Assembly: GCA_964389375.1 (NCBI GenBank) | Contig: CAYMDP010000008.1 | Location: forward strand, 18,553 to 82,552 | Direction of reading: 5' to 3' | Source: CAYMDP01 sp964389375 | Lineage (GTDB): Bacteria > Bdellovibrionota > Bdellovibrionia > Bdellovibrionales > UBA1609 | Length of the DNA: 64,000 nt | Part shown: one piece after another, positions 44,807 to 52,897 of the stretch | How positions within the stretch are numbered: position 1 is the stretch's first letter | Layout of the letters: every line of letters starts with the position of its first letter | Made by a program: the position numbers and the translations under genes | Notes under the pieces: model-generated | Told to the model about the DNA's origin: nothing | Databases searched by the model: none | Seen by the model: the letters and a program-made list of their open reading frames with translations, nothing else

Positions 44807-45127
44807 TCATAGAAGGTAAGAGCAAAGCAAAATAAAAAGTGGTCGAAAGAAGGCTTTGCGCAAGTGATCTGTTTTTAAAGAGGCCAGAATTTTAGAAAGG
44901 TAGACTTCTAAATTAAAAATGGGGGAGGGGGAGAATCCGCTTTTTAATTGGCTTTGCAGCTTTGTCTGCGCAAAAATATCCGAGGGTTTAATGCCCATCC
45001 ACTTTAAAGAATGCTTGGGGGATTTTAAGTTTAGGCTTGAGGTCCCGAGGCCTTCAAAATTGAATGACTGAAGTCCCTGTGCGGTCAATCCAAGAACTAA
45101 AATTAGGCTTGCGAGGAAGGCCTTCAT
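44807..45127 (-). CDS. Hypothetical secreted protein
   Basis: 106 residues from the ATG at 45127, with a signal-peptide-like N terminus (MKAFLASLILVLGLTAQG) and a second hydrophobic segment at the C terminus (PLFILLCSYLL). There is no strong ribosome site; the open frame extends to 45163. No family is recognised. It could be spurious. Confidence 0.4.
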   Translation of the reverse strand: MKAFLASLILVLGLTAQGLQSFNFEGLGTSSLNLKSPKHSLKWMGIKPSDIFAQTKLQSQLKSGFSPSPIFNLEVYLSKILASLKTDHLRKAFFRPLFILLCSYLL

Positions 45128-45171
45128 AGAGAGCCAGTCTAGCATTGAGGCCTTGTTTTGCAACCGGACAT

Positions 45172-45274
45172 TTCGAATTGAGGACAGGCCCGAGTCTCAT
45201 TATAAGATGTTCATAAGAAAATTCTGACGAATAGGGGCCTGTCTGGGCCTGCAAGACTTCAGTCACAATTCGAA
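45172..45274. repeat. Imperfect inverted repeat with GGACAGGCCC core
   Basis: The left arm TTCGAATTGAGGACAGGCCC (45172-45191) is matched in order by the reverse complement of the right side, where TTCGAATTG and GACAGGCCC are separated by about 20 extra bases. A related hairpin follows the regulator gene at 46119-46144, and the core resembles that of the 23491-23661 element. Confidence 0.7.
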
Positions 45275-45342
45275 AAAGCCGATGAAAACTAAAGGGATTA
45301 AAGAGCCTTAAGTCTAATTTTGAGACAAGACGGAGTGATAAA

Positions 45343-46107
45343 GTGGCCCAAGACAAGCGCCAAACATTTTTAGTAATCAGTGGCGATAAGTCGCGGATTC
45401 AGCGCTGCACTGAAATCATCTCTAAGAATTTTCAGAGCATTTCTGTTTTTCACGCGGGTGACTGGTATCAAGCGAAGGATAAAATCGATAACCTTTCTCC
45501 GAAGATAATCTTTGTAGACGAGTACCTTCCAAAAGGCTCGGGATTTGAGATTGTTCAAAAGATTCTAAAAAGCAATAAGAACAAAGACTGTTCAATAATC
45601 ATTATGGCCTATGTGGCCGACCACGATAAATTTTCTTCGGAAGTCGCCTCGGGCCGAGTTCAGTTTTTAACTGAGCCGGACAAAGAACATTCTGTCGTAG
45701 AGTGTGTTTCAAAAATTGTATCTCCAAATAAAAATGGCGGAGTGGACGCTCAAGAACAATACGAGCTGCGAAGACTTGCTCCCGGAGACTTCTTGTTTAA
45801 AGAAGGGGATCACACAGAGATTGCCTATATTGTTAAAAAGGGAAGCTTAAGGGCCTACTCCGAATCCCCAGATGGCGAAAAGGTCATGCTTGGAGAAATC
45901 GTTCCTGGAGAGTTTGTTGGGGAAATGGGTCATTTTAATCATGAGCCCAGATCCGCAACCGTTCAGGCGATTACCGAGGTCGAGTTGATTGCAATTCCGA
46001 ATGGTGCCTTGGATGAAGTGATTTTCACGCGCCCCTCATGGGCAAAAGCCTTGGTAAAAACCCTCTCTATGAGACTTAAGAAGGCCAACAAAGCCCTTGC
46101 TGGCTAG
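45343..46107 (+). CDS. Receiver plus cNMP-binding-domain regulator
   Basis: 254 residues. The N-terminal ~125 form a response-regulator receiver with the phosphoacceptor-type Asp in IIFVDEYLPKGSG; the C-terminal ~120 form a CRP-type cyclic-nucleotide-binding barrel (LAPGDFLFKEGDHTEIAYIV, GEFVGEMGHFNHEPRSATV with the Glu-Arg ligand pattern). There is no DNA-binding domain. It may integrate phosphorylation and cAMP or cGMP signals to control another protein. GTG start 45343. It is flanked on both sides by GGACAGG palindromes. No histidine kinase is in the window. Confidence 0.85.
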   Translation: MAQDKRQTFLVISGDKSRIQRCTEIISKNFQSISVFHAGDWYQAKDKIDNLSPKIIFVDEYLPKGSGFEIVQKILKSNKNKDCSIIIMAYVADHDKFSSEVASGRVQFLTEPDKEHSVVECVSKIVSPNKNGGVDAQEQYELRRLAPGDFLFKEGDHTEIAYIVKKGSLRAYSESPDGEKVMLGEIVPGEFVGEMGHFNHEPRSATVQAITEVELIAIPNGALDEVIFTRPSWAKALVKTLSMRLKKANKALAG

Positions 46108-46118
46108 CTGACCCAATT

Positions 46119-46144
46119 GGGCCTGTCGAACTGAAGACAGGTCC
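46119..46144. terminator. Hairpin between convergent genes, GGACAGG-type
   Basis: GGGCCTGTC (46119-46127) pairs with GACAGGTCC (46136-46144) with an 8-base loop, flanked by TAGCT/AGCTA. It sits between the regulator and the convergent AhpD-like gene. On the plus strand it is not followed by a U-run, so it may be a repeat that also works as a terminator. Confidence 0.6.
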
Positions 46145-46160
46145 AAGCTAACTTTAAAAA

Positions 46161-46499
46161 TTAAAGGGCGTTTTTGTCTTTCAGGTGGTTATGCATCTGA
46201 ACGCCGTGAACTAGATCAATTCCTGCGGACATTGCAGCGGCCACATGAAGGGCTTCTGTCATTTGCTCGGGATCAGAACCGGTCTCTAGGCATTGGGTCG
46301 TATAGGCATCGATGCAATAGGGGCACTGTTTTGCAAAGGATACGGCCAAAGCAATCAGAGCTTTTTCTTTTTTGCTAAGGGCTCCGTCTTCTCCAGTCAC
46401 TGCTCCGTAGTAGGCAAAAAACTTTTCTGCCAGGTGGGGGGCGAATTTTCCGATTTCTCCGAAGCGACCTAGGTCGTCGTTTTTATAGTACTTGCTCAT
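46161..46499 (-). CDS. AhpD-like carboxymuconolactone decarboxylase-family protein
   Basis: 112 residues of the CMD/AhpD fold with the redox-type CPYCIDAYTTQC and the helical region AMSAGIDLVHG. The opening SKYYKNDDLGRFGEI and the position right after the ArsS-type radical SAM gene match the peroxidase-like protein typically found with ArsS. Its biochemical role there is not known. Start ATG 46499 with AAGGAGA upstream. The 21-base gap to the radical SAM gene suggests a two-gene operon. Confidence 0.85.
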   Translation of the reverse strand: MSKYYKNDDLGRFGEIGKFAPHLAEKFFAYYGAVTGEDGALSKKEKALIALAVSFAKQCPYCIDAYTTQCLETGSDPEQMTEALHVAAAMSAGIDLVHGVQMHNHLKDKNAL

Positions 46500-46520
46500 A
46501 GTCTTCTCCTTAAGAGGGGT

Positions 46521-47501
46521 TTAAGTCGTGGTCCCACCGCAACTGCTTCCAGCTCCTGCGGTACAACCAAAACAATGTTCATCAAAAATTAGGTCTCGTT
46601 TTAGAAAATCATCCTGATTAAAATCCCGAATATGAAAAGCTTGGCCCGAATCTTTAGAGCACTTTAGATCAAGCATCTGATTAAAGTCGCAGTCGTAAAT
46701 ATAGCCTTCATGGGACACGCTGAGCATGGACCGGCACATTACGCCCTCTGCGGCGGATGGGTTAAAGGAAGAAATTAACTTTTGCATATAATCTTCAAGT
46801 TGTCCGGATTTAGCCAGGCTTGTTTTAAAACGATGAATCGGCAGATTTGTCATAACAAAAAGTTGATTAAATTGAACCTTGTGCTCTCGATCAAAGGTCT
46901 CTTTATATTGTTTTTCCAGTTCCACTTGGCCTGGAGGTAAATAAGGACCTACGGGATTATAGACCAGGTGAATCTGAAGAGGGCTTGAGCTTTGTGCGTA
47001 GCCGACTTGGTTCAGGCGTCTTAAGCTTTCGATGCTTTTTTCGAAGACTTGGTTTCCTCTTTGTTTGTTTGTAAGGTAGGGGCGAAAGTGAGGCAAAGAA
47101 GAAACCAGCTCAATTTGATTTTCTGCGAAGAATTCAGGAAGCCAAGACATCTCGGCCTTAGTCTGCGGATGTGGATCTAAGGTGACAGTCAGGTTGTGAC
47201 GAACCATCACTTTTTTGTTTAATTTTCGAGCCTGAGAAACAAAATTTCGAAACTCTGGATGAAGCTCTGGAGCCCCACCGGTAATGTCTAAAGTGTGAAT
47301 TCCTTGATTGCTTTCAAGCGCAGTCAGGCAGGCGGATAAGACTTCGTCTGAGGCCATCTCGGTGCGTTTTGGAGAAGAGTCCACATGACAATGTTGACAG
47401 GCTTGATTGCATAATTTTGTAATATTCAACTGCAAAGTTTCGGTCGAGAGTGGCGGAAGTTGAACTTTGTTTTGTTTCAAAATACTTTCAAAGCGGTTCA
47501 A
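46521..47501 (-). CDS. ArsS-type radical SAM protein (arsenosugar/selenodomain family)
   Basis: 326 residues. The radical SAM [4Fe-4S] motif is CNQACQHC near the N terminus, followed by GGAPELHPEF. The C terminus CFGCTAGAGSSCGGTTT is the hallmark of the ArsS family, proposed to build the adenosyl-arsenosugar precursor from a dimethylarsenic compound and SAM. Many members occur without ArsM, and none is visible here, so the substrate is uncertain. TTG start 47501 with AAGGAG upstream. It is operonic with the AhpD-like gene and divergent from the glycosyltransferase. Confidence 0.9.
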   Translation of the reverse strand: MNRFESILKQNKVQLPPLSTETLQLNITKLCNQACQHCHVDSSPKRTEMASDEVLSACLTALESNQGIHTLDITGGAPELHPEFRNFVSQARKLNKKVMVRHNLTVTLDPHPQTKAEMSWLPEFFAENQIELVSSLPHFRPYLTNKQRGNQVFEKSIESLRRLNQVGYAQSSSPLQIHLVYNPVGPYLPPGQVELEKQYKETFDREHKVQFNQLFVMTNLPIHRFKTSLAKSGQLEDYMQKLISSFNPSAAEGVMCRSMLSVSHEGYIYDCDFNQMLDLKCSKDSGQAFHIRDFNQDDFLKRDLIFDEHCFGCTAGAGSSCGGTTT

Positions 47502-47575
47502 GAATACTCCTTAAGATTAGAGTGGAAAAAGGCTAGCATTGGAGCCATACTTTCGCAAGAGGGGAATGTTTTTGC

Positions 47576-48286
47576 ATGTCTATTCAACTCAGTATTATTA
47601 TTCCAACATACAATGAAATCCAGTTTGGTTTTTTGCGAGAGATCCTCACTGTGACTCGGGGTCTTCCTAATTGTGAAGTCGTTCTTGTGGATGGTGGAAG
47701 CCAAGATGGCAGCTTAGAGCTGGCTCGGGAGTTTGGAATTCAGCCGATTCATCTATTTAATTCCAATCGCGCACAGCGTTTAAATGTCGGAGCCAAGCAG
47801 GCAAAGGGCAAGCTCTTATTTTTTCAACATCCTCGAAGCCTTGTGCCTCGTGAGGCTTACGAATTTTTGGCCTCTCATTCGGATGACCTTAGATGGGGAG
47901 CCTTAACTCACGCCTTTGATCATTCCCACTTCTTGCTTAAGTTTACGAGTTGGTATTCAAACTTTGTCCGCGGCGATTTGCGTTCAATCTATTATTTGGA
48001 TCATTGTCTTTTTGCCAGCAAGGCCTTGTTTTCTGATGGGGAGCTGCCTTTTCCGGAGGTGCCAATTTTTGAGGACACTTTGTTTTGTCAGCAGCTTCGC
48101 AAAAAAATGCCTCCTCAGCGTTTAAATTATGTCGTTTGGACTTCGAGCATTCGATTTACAAAAAACGGAATCTTTCGTCAGGCCTTTTTGAATCAAATGA
48201 TGAAGATCGGATTTTATTTTAAAATCTCAAAGTCCAAACTAGATCGAATCTACGAAAAAGGAATTCACTTGAATTCGAAGAGCTAA
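47576..48286 (+). CDS. GT2-like glycosyltransferase, TIGR04283 (radical SAM/selenodomain-associated)
   Basis: 236 residues with a GT-A fold: LSIIIPTYNEIQFG, EVVLVDGGSQDGSLELA and FFQHPRSLVP. The family described as TIGR04283 commonly sits next to the ArsS-type radical SAM gene, and here it is divergent from it with 74 bases between starts. It could glycosylate the radical SAM product, although this is inferred from context. Start ATG 47576 with GAGGGG upstream. No signal peptide. Confidence 0.85.
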   Translation: MSIQLSIIIPTYNEIQFGFLREILTVTRGLPNCEVVLVDGGSQDGSLELAREFGIQPIHLFNSNRAQRLNVGAKQAKGKLLFFQHPRSLVPREAYEFLASHSDDLRWGALTHAFDHSHFLLKFTSWYSNFVRGDLRSIYYLDHCLFASKALFSDGELPFPEVPIFEDTLFCQQLRKKMPPQRLNYVVWTSSIRFTKNGIFRQAFLNQMMKIGFYFKISKSKLDRIYEKGIHLNSKS

Positions 48287-48487
48287 CTTTTCGTGCGGCC
48301 CTTGGAGTCTTAAATCCATTGAGTCGCTCAGATTTGGCGAAAGGCCAGAGTCAGTTTTCCTCGCTCCCTTTTGATTTAGGTCCCCTTTAACTTCTGTTTA
48401 TCTTCAAGCAGAGGCCGTTTTTTGTGTGTAGATCCATTGGGCGGGAAGGCTGAGGGATTGTTCTAGTTATTTTCGTCTCTTTGACGT

Positions 48488-49996
48488 ATGAATTGTCGAA
48501 TGGATCAGATCAAGTGGAACAATTCTTATTCTCAACTTCCCTCTGCTTTTTACAAAGATCAGGATCTGGCACCTGTTCGTGATCCAAAATTGATCCAATT
48601 TAACCATGAGCTTTCAAAGAGTCTTGGTTTAAGTTTTACAGAGACCTCTGAACATGAATTGGCGCAGATCTTTTCGGGCAGTCAGCTTCTAGAGGGTTCT
48701 AAGCCGATTGCGATGGCCTATGCAGGTCATCAGTTTGGCAACTTCGTGCCGCAGCTTGGGGACGGTCGGGCTCTTTTATTAGGTGAGGTTCAAGATGCCT
48801 CGGGAAAAAATTGGGATATTCAACTTAAAGGTTCGGGGCCGACGGTATTTTCTAGACGAGGTGATGGTCGCTCTGCCTTGGGTCCAGTGATCAGAGAGTA
48901 TGTCCTGAGTGAGGCGATGTGGGCTTTGGGTGTGCCCACAACCAGAAGTCTTGCCGCCGTCTTAACAGGAGAATCCGTCCAGCGAGAAGAGTTAAGGCCG
49001 GGCGGAGTCTTAACCCGAGTGGCTTCAAGTCATCTTCGGGTGGGCACCTTCGAGTATTTTGCGGCTCGAGGCGATCATGAGTCCTTAAAACTTCTTTTGA
49101 ATTATGCATTAAAACGTCATTTTCCTGAGGCCTTGAATCTGTCTCTGTCCGAGCAAGCAGAACAGTTATTAAAGTCCGTTTTAAAAGTTCAATCCCAGCT
49201 TGTCGCCCAGTGGATGAGTCTAGGATTTATTCATGGGGTAATGAATACGGATAACTTTAGTATTTCAGGCGAAACTATTGATTACGGCCCCTGTGCCTTT
49301 ATGGATCATTTTGATTTTAACAAGGTTTATAGTTCGATTGATGTTCGGGGACGTTATGCTTACTCGAATCAGCCAGGCATAGCCCATTGGAATTTAACTC
49401 GGCTGGCAGAGGCTTTGTTGCCCTTGTTGTCAGAAGATGAATCTGCGGGTGTACAGAAGGCCGAATCCATTTTGAATTTGTTCCCCGAGCAGTTTGAAAG
49501 TGAATGGCTTCGATGGATGAAATTGAAATTAGGTCTTCAAAAAGGTTTTGCTGAGGATCGGCTTTTGATTCAAGAGCTTCTCGACTTAATGCATCGACGA
49601 GGTTTGGATTTTACCAATACCTTTTTAGTTCTTGGTGGGACCTTAAGTGCAGCTTATAGCGATCAGATAAAGACCCTTACTGTTGATTTTAATGAAGTGA
49701 TGGAGTCCAGTGACTTTAAGACCTGGCTTTCGAAGTGGCAGCTAAGACTTAAAGACGAAGGCTTAAGTGAAGATCAGCTCTTTACAAGAATGAAAGCCGC
49801 GAATCCGGTTTTGATTCCAAGAAATCATTTAGTGGAAGAGGCCATTCGAGCCGGAGAAGATCAGCTCGATTTTTCTAAAATGATCGAATTAATTGAGTCT
49901 TTCAAGACGCCATATGAACTTAGTATGGAAAAACTTAAGTATATGACTCCGCCTCGCCCAGAACAAGTGGTTCACAAAACATTCTGCGGAACTTAA
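48488..49996 (+). CDS. selO: SelO/YdiU-family protein adenylyltransferase (AMPylase)
   Basis: 502 residues of the pseudokinase-fold SelO family, which transfers AMP from ATP to Ser, Thr or Tyr of target proteins. Signatures are AYAGHQFGNFVPQLGDGRALLLGE, DIQLKGSGPTVFSRRGDGRSALGP, REYVLSEAMWALGVPTTRSL, and HGVMNTDNFSISGETIDYGPCAFMD (active-site Asn and Asp). The C terminus ends KTFCGT, keeping the redox Cys seen in bacterial members. Start ATG 48488 is taken, but MDQIKW at 48500 is equally plausible; no strong ribosome site is seen. The 201-base gap before it shows no other gene. Confidence 0.95.
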   Translation: MNCRMDQIKWNNSYSQLPSAFYKDQDLAPVRDPKLIQFNHELSKSLGLSFTETSEHELAQIFSGSQLLEGSKPIAMAYAGHQFGNFVPQLGDGRALLLGEVQDASGKNWDIQLKGSGPTVFSRRGDGRSALGPVIREYVLSEAMWALGVPTTRSLAAVLTGESVQREELRPGGVLTRVASSHLRVGTFEYFAARGDHESLKLLLNYALKRHFPEALNLSLSEQAEQLLKSVLKVQSQLVAQWMSLGFIHGVMNTDNFSISGETIDYGPCAFMDHFDFNKVYSSIDVRGRYAYSNQPGIAHWNLTRLAEALLPLLSEDESAGVQKAESILNLFPEQFESEWLRWMKLKLGLQKGFAEDRLLIQELLDLMHRRGLDFTNTFLVLGGTLSAAYSDQIKTLTVDFNEVMESSDFKTWLSKWQLRLKDEGLSEDQLFTRMKAANPVLIPRNHLVEEAIRAGEDQLDFSKMIELIESFKTPYELSMEKLKYMTPPRPEQVVHKTFCGT

Positions 49997-50007
49997 GTCT
50001 GTAGGGT

Positions 50008-50664
50008 TTAGGGATCCATCCCGCATCGGCATCCGATCGAATAGTCTGAATATCCTGGTCCATGAGCCGTTGTAGTATACTGACACGAGGATCTCGGCAT
50101 TGGATAAAGTCCGCCGTTAAATGTTCCAGATGGGGAGTTCACCCATTCCCCAAGATTTCCAACCATGTCATAGACGCCAAATCGAGAAACACAGCCCTCA
50201 AATTCTCCTGGCTGGGACAAACTGTCTGGTAGTTGATTTAGTCTGGGGTCGTTCATACAAGTCCGACTCCAGCGATTTTCTCCCTGCTTGCAATCCACAC
50301 CTTGAAATATCCATGGATCGGGAGCTCGATACATTCTTACAACAGGGCTTTCACGATAGATGTTACAGGCTTGTGGAGGAGTTCCCTCACAGGCTAAGGC
50401 CCATTCGGAATTTGTTAGAAGGCGTTTGTTCTGGTTGAGGCAGATGTCCTCACAGGAAAATCTATTCATATATCCAAGTGGTTGAATATTATGGTTATCG
50501 TAGACCTCAAATCGGTCTACGCAAATCTGAATATTTTTAGAGCACACTGGGACCATGTCGGCCGGACAAGAATATGAGCATTGCGTAGGTTCTGCCCATC
50601 CCTGGTTAAAGAAAAATAATACAAAGCCGGCAATTGCCAGAGCGCCGATCCATGACACTCGCAT
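50008..50664 (-). CDS. Secreted SUMF1/FGE-fold protein (short)
   Basis: 218 residues with a signal peptide (WIGALAIAGFVLFFFNQGWA). The core ICVDRFEVYDNH, CEDICLNQNKRLLTNSEWALAC and FGVYDMVGNLGEWVNSPSG is the formylglycine-generating-enzyme/SUMF1 fold. Many cysteines suggest disulphides. The catalytic cysteine pattern of true FGE is not evident (the C terminus reads SIGCRCG), so it is probably not a sulfatase activator. It follows the other SUMF1-fold gene by 80 bases on the same strand, which follows the GT2. Start ATG 50664. Confidence 0.8.
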   Translation of the reverse strand: MRVSWIGALAIAGFVLFFFNQGWAEPTQCSYSCPADMVPVCSKNIQICVDRFEVYDNHNIQPLGYMNRFSCEDICLNQNKRLLTNSEWALACEGTPPQACNIYRESPVVRMYRAPDPWIFQGVDCKQGENRWSRTCMNDPRLNQLPDSLSQPGEFEGCVSRFGVYDMVGNLGEWVNSPSGTFNGGLYPMPRSSCQYTTTAHGPGYSDYSIGCRCGMDP

Positions 50665-50744
50665 CTGCTAAAACCCTCAAAAGTAAAATTCTGATTGAGG
50701 GATTATTTTCTGGCAAATGAATTATGACTTAAGTCCGAACGAAG

Positions 50745-51848
50745 TTACTGGGGAACAACATCCTTGCAGCAGCGAAAGCCCTCTTGATAATAGGAGTGCT
50801 GTGTGTCGGTCGTAACATCTTTAAAATGTTCATAGGGTTGGCGAACTAGACAATCGTCGGGGTAGGTTTTGTTATCTCGGACTACAAAAAATGAGCCCTT
50901 TCTTTCGGTTTTAGCACTTACGGATTCGGCAATACCACTTGAGCTGACAGACAAAGTTTGCGCCAGTTCGCTTGGACCCGTTGGAAAGCTAACAACCTCC
51001 GCAACATTTCCATGTAGATCGTAAATATTTGTAGCCGATCGACAATCATGCTTCATTCCAGACGGCCAGGTGTTTGTACCACATGAACGAAAATCAGATG
51101 GACCCTGATGACATGAGGCCGATTTTCCGTTTGAGGCATAAATCTCATGAATGCGTCCAAGGATCTGAGGAGAAAAATCCGGATCGTTTCGATCAAAAAT
51201 TCCACATAAGCCGCCACCGGTATCTTTCTGATGGGCCAATTGATTTTGCCATTGAAAGGCCCATACTTTTTCGCGAGTCGAATTTATAACCGACCGCCGG
51301 TCCCGAAGGCTCGGAAGGTCAAAGCGATAAGAATCCTTATTTTTTTTGCCCCCGGCGCAAGCGGTTTCCCATTCATGAGAATTACAGAGTCTTTTTCCCA
51401 TGCTTTCACAGATTTGTTTGGCCGTTGCGGAAGGAACCCAAACGACAGGATACTCGCAGGGAATATTAGGAAACTCAAATTGATCCACACAAACTTTTGT
51501 ATCGCGTGGATCCCCACCAACCGAATTCGGAATTGGCGCCATCCATTTTGCGGAACAAATTTTTTCATAATCCTGATCTTGGCGAATTTTTCCTGTATCC
51601 AATACTTTCATTCGACATTCGGTGCGCGTGGCCGGATGCCATGAATTGTTTGGTCCCTTTAATACCTCAGGGTCTTCCGTGCCGATGTTGCGAGTTAAAG
51701 AGCTGTTTCGGGTCAGAATATTTTTAAGCCTTTGTGCCGCCTCTCCTTGCAAACCGTGTTCTTGGATGACCTTGTTTGCAAATTCCGGGGACTCGGCGGC
51801 AAGCGAAATAGAAGGAGTGAGTAGAGTTAAAAAAATAATCAATCGCAT
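50745..51848 (-). CDS. Secreted SUMF1/FGE-fold protein (long)
   Basis: 367 residues with a signal peptide ending SISLAAES. A ~90-residue N-terminal region precedes the SUMF1-like core: KVCVDQFEFPNIPCEYPV, AKQICESMGKRLCNSHEWETAC, IYDLHGNVAEVVSF and YYQEGFRCCKD. It is a relative of the 218-residue neighbour. Start ATG 51848 is separated from the stop of the GT2 gene by one base, so translation is almost certainly coupled. Role unknown; SUMF1 folds are used for formylglycine formation, but also for carbohydrate or surface binding. Confidence 0.8.
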   Translation of the reverse strand: MRLIIFLTLLTPSISLAAESPEFANKVIQEHGLQGEAAQRLKNILTRNSSLTRNIGTEDPEVLKGPNNSWHPATRTECRMKVLDTGKIRQDQDYEKICSAKWMAPIPNSVGGDPRDTKVCVDQFEFPNIPCEYPVVWVPSATAKQICESMGKRLCNSHEWETACAGGKKNKDSYRFDLPSLRDRRSVINSTREKVWAFQWQNQLAHQKDTGGGLCGIFDRNDPDFSPQILGRIHEIYASNGKSASCHQGPSDFRSCGTNTWPSGMKHDCRSATNIYDLHGNVAEVVSFPTGPSELAQTLSVSSSGIAESVSAKTERKGSFFVVRDNKTYPDDCLVRQPYEHFKDVTTDTQHSYYQEGFRCCKDVVPQ

Positions 51849-51849
51849 A

Positions 51850-52740
51850 TTAAGGCCTTTTTTCTAAGTTTTGACTTACAATTTTATTTACCCGCAATAG
51901 ATCTAAAAACATTTTCATCGGGTCTAAAATTGGATTCACTGTCGAATCACCATCATTAAACCAGTGAACATCTTGACTTTTAATTCGGTAGTTTAGTCGT
52001 TGAGCCATCATTAAGAGTTCAATATCGAAAGAAAATCCATCTATGGTTTCTCTTTGAAATAGGTTCTGAGCGGCCTCACATTTAAAGCCCTTGAATCCAC
52101 ACTGGGTATCCCACTCTCCCGGTAAGCCAACCATCCAACCGACAAGTCCATGGAAGGTTCTTCCCATCAGTTTTCGTAAAGAGGATTGATCCGAATCTCG
52201 AATACGTTTTCCAATCACAAGATCCTGGTCCGGGTTTTCGATGAATATCTTCATAAAATAAAATATTTCTGCGAGAGGGGTGGCTAAGTCCAGATCTGTA
52301 TAAAAAACGAAATCCCCTTGAGCCTGCAAAATTCCAGATTTTACGGCATAACCCTTTCCGCGATGAACCTCGTTGTCTGTCACTTTGATGAAGTCAGTCC
52401 CACTAGCCGCCTGACGGGCGAGTTCTAAGCTGCGATCGGGAGAGGTCTCAATCCTTATCAGTACTTCGATCGGAACAGGATATCGTTGAAAAAACTCTTG
52501 AATTCGATCAATAGAAGCCGCAATTCGACGCTCCTCGCGATAGGCCGGTATGACTAAGCTTAGCTTCTGATTTGTGCGGTTCAGGTATTCCGCAACTTCT
52601 TGATGGGTTCGGTCGAGATCGGAGTATTGGGCAAGCAGGGACTCACAATAATGTCTATCTTTGGCCCAAGCTAAAGAGCTAAAAAGAATTATTGCAATAG
52701 AGGAAAGCAGCCCCAATTTCAGCCCGAAGCCTCGCCCCAT
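51850..52740 (-). CDS. GT2-family glycosyltransferase carrying a signal peptide
   Basis: 296 residues. The GT2 core resembles dolichyl-phosphate glucosyltransferase-type enzymes: LSLVIPAYREERRIAASI, NEVHRGKGYAVKSGIL, FVFYTDLDLATPLAEI (DxD-like), TQCGFKGFKCEAAQ and EVHWFN-like QDVHWFNDGDSTVNP. The first ~26 residues (hydrophobic, ending SSLAWAKD) look like a cleavable signal peptide and not a membrane anchor, odd for an enzyme that normally uses cytoplasmic sugar nucleotides. Start ATG 52740 with AAGGAGAA upstream. First gene of a three-gene unit with the SUMF1-fold proteins. Confidence 0.82.
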   Translation of the reverse strand: MGRGFGLKLGLLSSIAIILFSSLAWAKDRHYCESLLAQYSDLDRTHQEVAEYLNRTNQKLSLVIPAYREERRIAASIDRIQEFFQRYPVPIEVLIRIETSPDRSLELARQAASGTDFIKVTDNEVHRGKGYAVKSGILQAQGDFVFYTDLDLATPLAEIFYFMKIFIENPDQDLVIGKRIRDSDQSSLRKLMGRTFHGLVGWMVGLPGEWDTQCGFKGFKCEAAQNLFQRETIDGFSFDIELLMMAQRLNYRIKSQDVHWFNDGDSTVNPILDPMKMFLDLLRVNKIVSQNLEKRP

Positions 52741-52897
52741 AGAATTCTCCTTCTAGTTCAAAAAAATGAATACTTAGTGGCTTAGTAGATTCATTTGGAT
52801 CTTTGTTTAGGTCTTTTACAGCCCTGCTTGACTCCACGCAACACAAATGTTACGCATCACGTCACATTTATATCTACCCCCAGATTTGAGGTCCTTA

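Noticed and set aside
50008..51848. SUMF1-fold pair as true formylglycine-generating enzymes with a sulfatase partner
   Set aside because: No sulfatase gene is present in the window and the catalytic cysteine pattern is not evident; a non-enzymatic or different role is more likely.
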